DNA of 11,549 bases, from positions 1 to 11,549 of the forward strand of contig WHUZ01000332.1 of assembly GCA_015179045.1 (NCBI GenBank), written 5' to 3'. Of the stretch, positions 1-8,308 are shown one piece after another (the stretch's first letter is position 1; each line of letters starts with the position of its first letter). A program made the translations under genes and the position numbers. Below the pieces are notes generated by a model that made no database searches, was not told where the DNA came from, and saw only the letters and a program-made list of their open reading frames with translations. Origin of the DNA: Kalaharituber pfeilii (taxonomy: Eukaryota; Ascomycota; Pezizomycetes; Pezizales; Pezizaceae).

Positions 1-960
1 AGTTAGAGAAGATATGAAGATACTATTTGGGAGTTTGTATTATATACTCTGTGCAATACTAGACATTTCATGTTAGAAACTCTATTGGTTTAGAAGTGGT
101 AAGTAATATAGAGTTAGAGTTTTGTATTAAGTTTGGATATAATATCTTTCTGAAAGGCTGAGGTAAATTGTAGTCTATAGTTAAAGGTAATATGATAAGA
201 TAGACTAAATTGCCTAAGAATATTATTGAAGGTATTGGTAATATCTCAAGTTATACAAGTATTTTTTACTAGTATATAATAGAGTGCTACATTTTAGTAA
301 ACTAGTTTATAATAATTAAAATAGCATTAAAGCTTTTAGTAGTTCTCTAACAAAGTTTATAGCTATCTCTTCTCAAGATTTCATACTAGTAGATATCAGC
401 ATAGGTTGAGTTTGTCTCAGATGTTAGTTAGCTTTAGCCTTTAGAGAGACTATACAACTAATGATATAATTAGCTACTCAGCTATTCTAGTAGAAGTTCT
501 GAGAGAGAAGTTTGATATATACTTTAGTATTAAGTAACATTACTATTAAGGTATTATTATTATTACTTCAAATAGAGTTTGAGTATCTAGCTCATTATCA
601 TTCCTTACTCATTTATTACTATTGACTCTAGAGATATTAGTCTATATATCTTCTACTTCACCAGTCTGAGAGAGAGTATTTACTTTACTATTAGGCTAAT
701 ATAATTGAATTCAGAAAGTTTCTGGCTCCAGTTAGGTTGCTGACTATTGAGGCATTCTTTGGTAGTAAAGTATATAATAGTTAATAAACATAATAAACTT
801 AATTTCCAATAGCTCTATCTTCTATTTATATAATTAAAGATTATTAAGAGTTTATTATTATGAATAAAGTAGTTTTATTTAGTAGAGATTAGTATTTAGG
901 AGTAGTACTCACAGGGATTAAGGGTAGTATTATTATTCTTAAGCTTAAGATACTAGCAAG
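1..960 (-). pseudogene. RNase H, zinc motif and integrase of the left gypsy copy, mutated
   Basis: The minus strand from about 960 down to 1 carries the same domain order as 10380 down to 9495: an RNase H segment (NNKLL in place of DNELL near 845-865), the region of the H2C2 zinc motif (about 390-560), and the integrase core ending at the left window edge. Assignment rests mainly on base-by-base similarity to the less-mutated right copy, because stops and substitutions break every frame. It retains about six codons between the second and third integrase catalytic blocks that the right copy has lost. No product is expected. Confidence 0.85.
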
Positions 961-1389
961 TATCTAGTCTAAATACTTGGTTTTATAATTATTGGTAGAG
1001 ATCAATCAAACTATTATAGTATAGGGATACTAATGAACTTGTTTTAGACTTCTATAAAAGCAGCTTGTCACTTTGCCTCCTCTAAATAAAGGGTATATCT
1101 CTAGTCAAAGCTTATAAGCAGTTAGGTTATAGTGAAGTAAATTAAATTAGTAGTTGTAATTAGCAGTAGTTTGAGAACAAATTGGTACTAGCAGTTTATA
1201 AAGCCTAAAAAGATTTGTATCTTCTTTAATTAGCTGTAACGAGTTATAAGTAGTAGAAAGTTTGACTAAGTATATCTTAATTTCAAAGTCAATAATAAAA
1301 TAATTAAGAAACATAGTTTTATATATATAGAACTCGTATTATAAGCTTATATTTGCTCAATCTTAGCAAGTACTTTTTTTACTATCTTT

Positions 1390-1850
1390 TTATAATTTTA
1401 TTTAGTTTTACTTTTATAGATTAAAATATTATTTAGGTATTAAACAATTCTATCAATATAAGTGAGGATCTTATTTATCATTTTTTTAAAGGAAGGAGGT
1501 ATATTAATAAGTTCAAAAGGTATGACTGAGTACTTATATATTTCGAATAAGGTGTTGGCTATATTTGATAGCTGCTATTCATTACCTAACTTAATTTATA
1601 TCGAGTTGTAGCCATTATTAAGATCGAGTTTAGTAACTTATTTATTGCTTTGGGTCTTTTTTGAATAGTTCCAATATTAAGAATAAAGGGTATTTGTTTA
1701 GAGTAGTAAGTTTATTTAGTATCTTTATAATTAATGCATAGTTGGAAGAAATCTGTAAAACTAGTTTTGACCTTGATTTTCATATTTTTTCTGCTAGTAG
1801 GTGTTCGATAATATACCTCTAAAGAATCTCATCTTCTTTCTAAGTATATC
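1390..1850 (-). pseudogene. Reverse transcriptase domain of the left gypsy copy, mutated
   Basis: Translating the minus strand with stops read through gives recognisable gypsy RT blocks in order. LCINYKDTK (about 1730-1757) corresponds to the LCVDYRxLN block. TKLDLNNGY (about 1611-1634) is the block holding the first catalytic aspartate. FEIYKYSVIPF and a Q/K-rich INIPPSFKKMI stretch (about 1475-1545) correspond to the EYxVMPFGLTNAPxxF block. YLNNILIY (about 1417-1439) corresponds to the YLDDILIY active site, where both aspartates have become asparagine, the change expected from G-to-A mutation of GAT/GAC. Several in-frame stops interrupt it. In a live element this domain would copy the RNA into cDNA inside virus-like particles; this copy is dead. 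Confidence 0.88.
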
Positions 1851-2060
1851 AGACTATGAGAAGCATTAGCAAAAATATTTTTTTTGACTAAGTGCAACTA
1901 CTCTATTCTAAGTGCAGCAATTATCCTAAGTGCTCTCAGTACTTTAAGTATATTTAGAAACTTAATCTTCTACCTTAGAGTATCTAATGTAATTAACAAA
2001 TTATATTATACTTTAAGATACCTAGTATATTTAAGAAATGGCATTATACCCTTCTATATA

Positions 2061-2427
2061 TAATATACTTACTTACTATACTTTACTGCCTCTGATACAA
2101 CTAAATTCACTGCTTACTAATGCTTCTACAGTATACTTAATAATACTATTTTAATATTATAGTATACTTGCTCTTAATATTAGTATAGGACTTTATATAA
2201 ATATAAAGCTATCTACTATAGATAGGCTAGCTACCCAAGTAATCATGATAGTACTAGTTACTATAAATGCCATGCTTATTTAGAGAACTAATTATGTATT
2301 TCTAGCTATTATAATCTATATACAGGTACTCTTTCATTATCTTCCCATGCTATACTATTATTTATCATTCTACTGCTCTAGCCTCTATATATAATATAGG
2401 CTATTTTGCTATACCTTACTGTAACAG
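2061..2427. other. AT-rich stretch without recognisable gene
   Basis: I see no coding region, RNA gene or LTR boundary here. The sequence is very AT-rich with scattered TATA and AGTATA words that resemble degenerate versions of the neighbouring tandem repeat. It may be the eroded 5' part of the left element or an eroded edge of the array. Confidence 0.5.
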
Positions 2428-3650
2428 CCTACTATACCTATCAAATTCTACTTAGTATAGTATATGTTAATACCTCTTAATAGAGTATATTCTATTATAT
2501 ATTATATATCATTAAGAAAGCCTACTATACTTGTTAATAATACTCCTTCTGTAGTATATTATACTATGAAGAGGAACTTACTATACCTATCAATTGAGCT
2601 CATATTACTATATTATATACTATTAAAAGAGCCTGCTATACCTATTAATAGAGCTTATTCTGTAGTATATTATATACTATAAGTGGATCTTGCTATATCT
2701 GTTAATAGGGCTCATTCTATAGTATATTATATCAGTAAAAGTAGCCTGCTATATGTATTAAAAGACCTTTTTCTATAGTATATTATATGCTATTAAAAGA
2801 AGCCTACTATATCTGTTAAAAGATCTTGTTCTACAGTATATCATACTATTGAAAGAGATATACTATGTATATTAAGAGAGCTCATTCTGTAGTATATTAT
2901 ATACTATAAGTAGAACCTTCTATACCTGTCCATAGAGCTTATTCTATAATATATTAAAAGGCTTACTATATCTGTTAAAAGACCTTATTCTACAACATAT
3001 AGCACTATCAAGAGAGACTTACTATATCTATTAATTAAGCTCATATTGCCATATCATATACTATTAAGAGGTTCTACTATACCTATTAACAGAGCTTATT
3101 CTATACCATATTAAGTACTATCAAAAGAACCTACTATACCTATTAAGTTAAGCTCATATTGCTATATTATGCATCATCAAGAAGGCCTACTATATCTGTT
3201 AACAGAGCTTATTCTATAGTATATTGAGTACTATTAAGAGGGCCTACTATACTTATTAAGCTGAGCTTATATTACCATATTATATGCTGGTAAGAAAGGC
3301 TATTATACCTATTAAAAGTACTTATTCTGTAGTATATTATACTATCAAGAGGGCCTACTATACCTATTCAAAAATCTTATCTTATAGTATATTATACTAT
3401 TAAGAGGAACCTACTATATCAATTAATTAAGCTTATATTACTATATCATGTACTATTGAAAGAGCCTACTATAACTGTTAATAGAGCTCATTCTATAGCA
3501 TATCAAGTACTATTAAAAGGGTCTACTATGCTTATTAAGTTGAGTTTATATTGCTATATTATATGTCAATAAGAGAAGCTATTATACCTGTCAATAGTAC
3601 TCATTCTGAAGTATATGGCACTACTGAGAGAGCCTACTATACTTGTTATA
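2428..3650. repeat. Tandem satellite-like array, about 22 units of 56-57 bp
   Basis: The phrase CCTACTATACCTGTTAA and its variants recur at roughly 2428, 2520, 2579, 2632, 2688, 2745, 2804, 2859, 2920, 2963, 3019, 3074, 3131, 3187, 3244, 3300, 3355, 3410, 3466, 3522, 3580 and 3634, a mean period near 56 bp. Each unit continues with an AGAGCTCATT-like word, a near-palindromic AGTATATTATATACT core and a purine-rich AAGAGA end. In the right half two variants tend to alternate, one with ACAGAGC-type and one with AAGTTAAGC-type middles, suggesting a higher-order unit near 113 bp. Short open frames in the array simply echo the repeat, with a period close to 19 codons, and are not counted as genes. 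Strong AT bias suggests the array was also mutated by RIP. Confidence 0.9.
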
Positions 3651-4097
3651 TTTAATTGTAAATAATATATTCTTAGCATATCAGCAGCTAATTTTAATGA
3701 GGGGTAATTCTAGTACTATCAACTAGTATATACTACTTTGTTATAGCTTAGCATTATAAGTAGGATAGTATAATAGAAAAAAAAAAAAACTAGTATACAC
3801 TAATCAATACCTATTCTAATCTCATACTCCTAGTAGCATAATATGAAAAAAATAATAATATGTAAAGCATGTATATACTATAGTAGCTGAGTATAAGACT
3901 AGCTTATATTATAGTTCTTATACTACTTTTTTTTTCATTTTATTTCTTATAAGCCCTTTTATAGCCTATAGTAAGGCTTATACTACTATAAGTCTAGCAG
4001 TATTAATCAATAGCTCAAAAATGTACTAAACCACAGTCTATTAAGCTCATATTATACTATATAATCTACTAGCTAACTTATATAAATACCTACAAAT
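3651..4097. other. AT-rich stretch, no gene seen; short poly-A run
   Basis: No coding region or RNA gene is visible. A run of thirteen A residues sits near 3777-3789, and an eight-to-nine-T run near 3929. The stretch separates the satellite array from the mutated LTR and presumably is the degraded target into which the plus-strand element inserted. Confidence 0.5.
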
Positions 4098-4900
4098 TAT
4101 TATAGCTAAGGTCAAAACTTGCCTACTATTATTATAAAGGGTAAAAGTTCTACTACTAATTAGCTATTATGGCTAAAGGTAAAGACTTACTTACCAAAAA
4201 GATAATACTAACTCTGTAGTTGAACATAAGACCAATACTGATTAACTATACTAATTACCTATTAGGCTTGACTATTAATTCTTATATTGTTTAGATAGAA
4301 TAGTACTTTAGAAGAGTATATTATTCGGAATGTAGCTTAATATATATACTTGAGTTACAGAAGGTTTATTTTTATATATATATAGATTAGTATATTGTTA
4401 TGGCTAAAGTAAGGCTTATGGGAAGTATCTGAAACCTCTAGCTAAATTACTGTAAGGTGTATATTAAAGATGTGACTGATCATCACTAGGTAATATAGAG
4501 ATTTACTTCTAATCCATAGACTAATAGGTAGCTAATGAAGTATATATCAAGCAGTAAGTTATATGATAGTACTGTATAATACTTACTAATTATCATTAAT
4601 ATGTATATATGTATTAATTATATTTAATATGTATTTTTACTACATCTCCTTATCTATAATTATCATATTAATATTATATCATGTTGAGAGCCAGAAAGTT
4701 TATATAAATAGGCCAAATAGATAGCTAGAAGAAATTAAGATACTAGTAGTATTTTAAGTTGAACTCTTACTTAATGCTCTCATGTAACCTTTTGTTATCT
4801 GCTTTAGTACCTTTATGAATCTAGAGTCATCTCAGTACCACTCTCGCAAGCCCAGTAATACCTATACTAATATTATACTACTTATTAACTATTTTTTCTC
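4098..4900 (+). repeat. RIP-mutated 5' LTR of the plus-strand gypsy element (3' end approximate)
   Basis: From 4098 (TATTATAGCTAAGG) to about 4401 the plus strand aligns with the reverse complement of the younger LTR from 9047 down to about 8743, again chiefly by C/T and G/A differences; a GAATGTAGCTT block is exactly shared near 4328. Similarity resumes at the TATA box (about 4700) and continues through TAGAAGAA and AAGTT words to about 4765, matching roughly 8612-8535. The stretch between, 4402-4690, is longer than its counterpart and not alignable by eye. The start corresponds to TGTTACGG in the younger LTR. The end could not be fixed; a point between about 4850 and 4910 is likely. Confidence 0.82.
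4700..4708 (+). promoter_or_regulatory. TATA box of the mutated LTR
   Basis: TTATATAAA lies at the position equivalent to the TATATAAG box of the younger LTR, with shared sequence downstream (TAGAAGAA, then AAG-AC and AAGTT words). It marks the U3/R side of the LTR and confirms the plus orientation of this element. Confidence 0.65.
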
Positions 4901-4929
4901 TTTTCTTTTTCTCTCATTACTAATAGAAT

Positions 4930-5990
4930 TCTAACGGTCGCTCCCCTACCTTTTTCAGTACTATATCTGCTCTTAGCATGCTCCTCCTCACTGATGATAG
5001 ATATTACAATATCTGGACAATTTGCAGAAACTCTTACACAGTTGTTTAGAGTCCTACCACCACCCTCGCCAGTCTCTTAAACATCCTGCTTACCTCTACC
5101 CAAGCTGAAAAGGTACACAAAATAGTAACATACCTCCCTACATTTATACAACAATCCCGCACATCCTACATATAAGCTTTTTACTATTAGAAACTCTCCT
5201 GCAGCTGCTCGAAGACCCCACATTACTACTCAGAAGTCCTATCACCGCTTGTAGTCCCCTTACCACTCAAAAGTCTTATCACTATCACTGTTACTAGTTT
5301 CCTTTAAGGTTTCGCTTACCTCTGTCTAAGGTGAAGCAGCCAAAGTCATTCTCTAAAAAGCTAAAACAGCTCAAAAGATTCAGAATACTCATTAAGAGAA
5401 GAATATTTACTCCCACCTTACTGACACTATTAAGAGATAACCAACCCTGTTGGGTTACAAACCTAAGCAGAATTGAAGAACCACTAAGTCAGCATATCAT
5501 CTCAGAGTAATTCCTATTCCCAGGCATACCATAGGGCACTCACCTCCTTATACTCATACAATCAACCTTGTATACTCTATTTGTAAGGCTCCCACTGTCA
5601 GAGACTCTTATGCAGCCCTTCAGAATCTCGCTACTACCACTACCAATTCCACTTAAGGTCCTGCTTGCTTCTGCCTAAAATGAAGTAGTCGAAATTATTC
5701 TCTGGAAAAGTAGAATGAACTGAAAGTAGAAAGCTGTATCTATTGCCATCTACTACTCCAAGCCCTCAGCCAATAAGTACAAATATTGACCAATAAAATA
5801 ATTACCACCAAGAGACTTACTATCTATATTACTGAACTTAATATAAATGAGGAAGTCAGCCTATAGCAATTCAGAAAAAATAAAGAAATACTTAAAGCAC
5901 TATCAGAAGGACCCATAAATATACAGCTGGGAGCTAGAAGCTCCCTAGAAAGAGTTAAGATTGAAATCTGTATTTTCCGGCATCTAAAAT
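4930..5990 (+). pseudogene. Gag-like region of the plus-strand element, degraded
   Basis: This stretch is C-rich on the plus strand and less AT-rich than its surroundings. It lies between the LTR and pol, where gag would be. Read through stops, the last part gives a polar, probably helical segment (ending about 5990) with ALSQ, LTNKI, TELNI and EILKAL words, like the coiled-coil start of many fungal Gag proteins. No CCHC zinc knuckle was found. A segment with the pattern GA-ACTCTTA-GCAG...CTGCTTACCTCT recurs in diverged form near 5028-5115, 5188-5345 and 5596-5692, so the region contains internal duplications. The gag assignment is by position and composition; an unrelated insertion is possible. 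Confidence 0.4.
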
Positions 5991-6389
5991 AAATCAGGTA
6001 ATATAATCTTTAGTACTATATTTGATTTTAATATGAAATATCTAGATATTGAGAATAGAGAAGTATTATTAGAATTATTTTAGTTGGGAAGGAAAAGTTT
6101 CTCTATTAATAGTAAAACTAGTATTTAGTTTGTGATTACCTTGATTTTGTTGTTTTTTATAATGAAATTGTTTTACTCTTGGTCTCTGTTTCTATTCTTT
6201 CCACCTGTTTCTGTTTTTTCTACCCATTTCTGTATCTTCTATCTGTTTCCATTTCTTTTATTTATTTCTGTTTGGATTTAGGAAAAGAATTCTTAAAAAA
6301 AGGTGATATACTACTCATAATTAATGCGAATATTATAAATATTATACTTAAGTATTCTTTGAGAAGCAAGCAGCTAGACTACTTAGAAG
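5991..6389. other. AT-rich spacer with a long pyrimidine tract, no supported gene
   Basis: Between the gag-like region and the RT remnant, protease-like sequence was not recognised. From about 6178 to 6276 the plus strand is nearly all T and C, built from CTGTTTC- and TTCTTT-type words that repeat every 17-21 bases. A 72-codon open frame at 6179-6397 owes its hydrophobic composition to this tract, so I do not call it a gene. Confidence 0.55.
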
Positions 6390-6924
6390 CAAGATGAAGC
6401 TCTATAGAGCAGGTGTACTAATACTATTTATCCAAAAGAAGAATAACTCACTCTATGTATATATAGATTACAGAAGACTTAACCATATTATTGTACTGAA
6501 CTAGTACCCTCTCCTACTTATACTAGACCCTCTGGAAAAGACTTGTGATATCCAGCAATGAATAGAAAACAGCCTTCAAGATAAAGAAAAGCCTGTTCGA
6601 ATATACTGTTGTACCTTTTAGACCTATCAACATACTGGCAAGTTGTTAGGAAGTAATAGATAAAATCTTAAAAGGATACTATTGAGGTAGTATGACTGGT
6701 GAATAGGTTCTACAACTACTACTTAGCTACAGACTAGCTAAATAGGAGATAGTCCTTCTTGGCTATACTATTAATGGCCATAAGCTTAATACCATTGCTA
6801 ACTAGCCAACTACTATATTGTTTCATTAAGAACTACAGCACTAAAATAAAACTGTACTATTTTTACAAAGTGATATACAATGGTAGTCATTCGATGAACT
6901 CAAACAAGTATTCCTATTCACTCT

Positions 6925-7092
6925 AGTACTCTGCTCATGAGATAAAACCCTAAAGGCCATTATGAGATAAAACTTGAAAGATCATCATAGAATAGAACTC
7001 TAAAGATAATTATAAAAACCAATATATTAGTACTCTACTTATAAGATAGAATACTAAGGATAATTATAGAATAGAACCCTAAAGATGATTAT
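6925..7092 (+). repeat. 25-bp tandem repeats within a larger duplication, inside RNase H
   Basis: AGTACTCTGCTCAT at 6925-6938 is followed by three 25-bp units (6939-6963, 6964-6988, 6989-7013) of the form GAGATAAAACCCTAAAGG-ATTAT. The block then restarts with AGTACTCTACTTAT (7029-7042) and two more 25-bp units (7043-7067, 7068-7092). The repeats sit just ahead of the TDAS-like block of RNase H and are absent from the usual domain, so they are local expansions in a dead gene. Confidence 0.82.
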
Positions 7093-7389
7093 GGAAACTA
7101 ATGCATCTAACTAAGTCCTTGCTGGTACTATGGGAAGAACGGAACTAAAATGCTATACCCAGTTGACTTTCACTTACCAGCCTTCACTATAGATGAATAA
7201 AACTAATCATGATAAGGAGCTGTTTACAATCATCAACTGCTTCAAATAGTATACTTAACTATAGAGCATATATGTTAATATTTATATAAATTACTACGAA
7301 GCAGAAGCCTAACTCTTGGCAGGCAAACTGGTACATGAAGGTGTACAAACTGGACTTTAGTATTATCTATTGTAAGTAAAGCAATAACA

Positions 7390-7465
7390 GGAAGGCTAAT
7401 GCTATATTATATCTATTGCAATAAAAGTAATATTGAAAAGGCTGATGCTATATTATATTGATCTA
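7390..7465 (+). repeat. Short direct duplication at the end of RNase H
   Basis: GGAAGGCTAATGCTATATTATAT near 7390 recurs as GAAAAGGCTGATGCTATATTATAT near 7435, about 45-46 bases later. It duplicates the block equivalent to the conserved GKADALSR end of gypsy RNase H. Confidence 0.7.
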
Positions 7466-7668
7466 GTAATGAAACTGGCAGCAGAGTTGCTGGCCACTGG
7501 GGGGTATATCATACTCAAAGAATATTATATCTGTTATAGTTGACTAGCCATAAAATAGTCACTAGTTCGATACCTCATTTATTTCATTATACTCTAATAG
7601 AATAATTCATTAGCCAGAAAATAGCTCATAGGCCTAGCCAGCCTATATAAGTGAAAGATATACATAGC

Positions 7669-7925
7669 ATTAACTATATACACACATGTAGCATTGAACA
7701 TACATAGGCATACAACACTAACCATATACAGGTATATGGCATCAACCATATATAGGTATATGATACTGATCATATACAGGTATATAATACTAACTGCATA
7801 TACATATATGGTACTAGCCGAATATAGGCACACAGTACTGACCATATACATGCATATGATACTGACTATATATACATAAGTGGTATTGACCATACATATG
7901 TATATAGTATTGACTGTATATAGGC
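7669..7925 (+). repeat. 24-bp minisatellite inside pol, ten full copies plus a partial
   Basis: Ten consecutive 24-bp units (starting 7669, 7693, 7717, 7741, 7765, 7789, 7813, 7837, 7861, 7885) and a partial eleventh follow the pattern ACTGACCATATACAGGTATATGGT. Because 24 is divisible by three, both strands read through most of the array as eight-residue peptides (TIYRYMIL-like on plus, YMVSIIYL-like on minus), which produces open frames of 61 and 99 codons. These frames are by-products of the repeat. The array lies between the histidine half of the zinc motif and the integrase core, replacing or displacing the cysteine half. Confidence 0.92.
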
Positions 7926-8308
7926 TATAAGTCTGGAAGTAACCAGTATACTAAGGGTCTAAACTGGACAATATATGACATAGTATCCTAATGAACCAAG
8001 TAGACAGATACTATAGCACTTGAGCAAAGAATATGATAAGAACTCTGGCATACTCAAGTGAGAGGTGGAGTAGCCATATGATGGGCTAGAGTGGCAATCA
8101 GTATATACTACTAGTATGGAAGGGTAAGTAAAGTATATTGTTGGAGAACTACTATAACCGGAAAGCTATAATATGATTCTCATCATTACAAGCTATATTA
8201 CTAAGGTCTACCAATACATACTAACCAAAACAACCTATATATCTATAGAGATTATCTCCATATATTAGAAATTAACTAGTAGCTCAACAACAAACTTTGA
8301 CTATTTAT

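Larger units (their letters stand above)
1..2060 (-). mobile_element. RIP-degraded Ty3/gypsy retrotransposon, pol portion (left copy)
   Basis: This is an AT-rich, stop-riddled remnant of a Ty3/gypsy polyprotein read on the minus strand: reverse transcriptase first (high coordinates), then RNase H, zinc motif and integrase, running off the left edge. Positions 1-903 align along their length with 9495-10380, and the differences are overwhelmingly C-to-T or G-to-A. One indel of about 17-18 bases is visible: the left copy keeps bases near 129-146 that the right copy lacks near 9624. CpG is almost absent. The right limit, about 2060, is approximate because pol similarity fades before protease or gag can be recognised. 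The element cannot encode protein. Identification as Ty3/gypsy is firm from motif order; the family name is not known. Confidence 0.9.
6390..8308 (+). pseudogene. Broken gypsy pol (RT, RNase H, zinc motif, start of integrase), plus strand
   Basis: Reading through stops and frameshifts, the plus strand shows pol blocks in order. RT has VYIDYRRLN (about 6457-6483), TAFKIKKSLFEYTVVPF (6569-6619) and LLGYTINGHKLN (about 6755-6790). The connection region has FDELKQVF (6890-6913). RNase H has ETNASN (about 7095-7112) and NHDKELFTIINCFK (about 7205-7246), then KANAIL and KADAIL words (7392-7452). The zinc motif has VAGHWGVYHT (about 7485-7514). Integrase begins near 8133 with the VGEL block and YNMILIITSYITK (about 8170-8208). 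The RT segment carrying the first catalytic aspartate and the YxDD segment are both missing, so internal deletions removed the active site. Pol ends at 8308 where another LTR starts. Non-functional. Confidence 0.88.

Noticed and set aside
2464..2682. 72-codon open frame on the plus strand
   Set aside because: It lies wholly inside the 56-57 bp tandem array and its hydrophobic residues simply follow the repeat period.
2428..3650. CRISPR array
   Set aside because: Units are tandem without unique spacers, and the surrounding retrotransposons indicate a eukaryotic genome.
6179..6397. 72-codon hydrophobic open frame resembling a membrane peptide
   Set aside because: The hydrophobicity comes from the T/C-only tract; no homologous block and no promoter context were seen.
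7594..7893. 99-codon minus-strand and 61-codon plus-strand frames with tyrosine and isoleucine repeats
   Set aside because: Both are translations of the same 24-bp minisatellite, whose length is a multiple of three, so they stay open on both strands.
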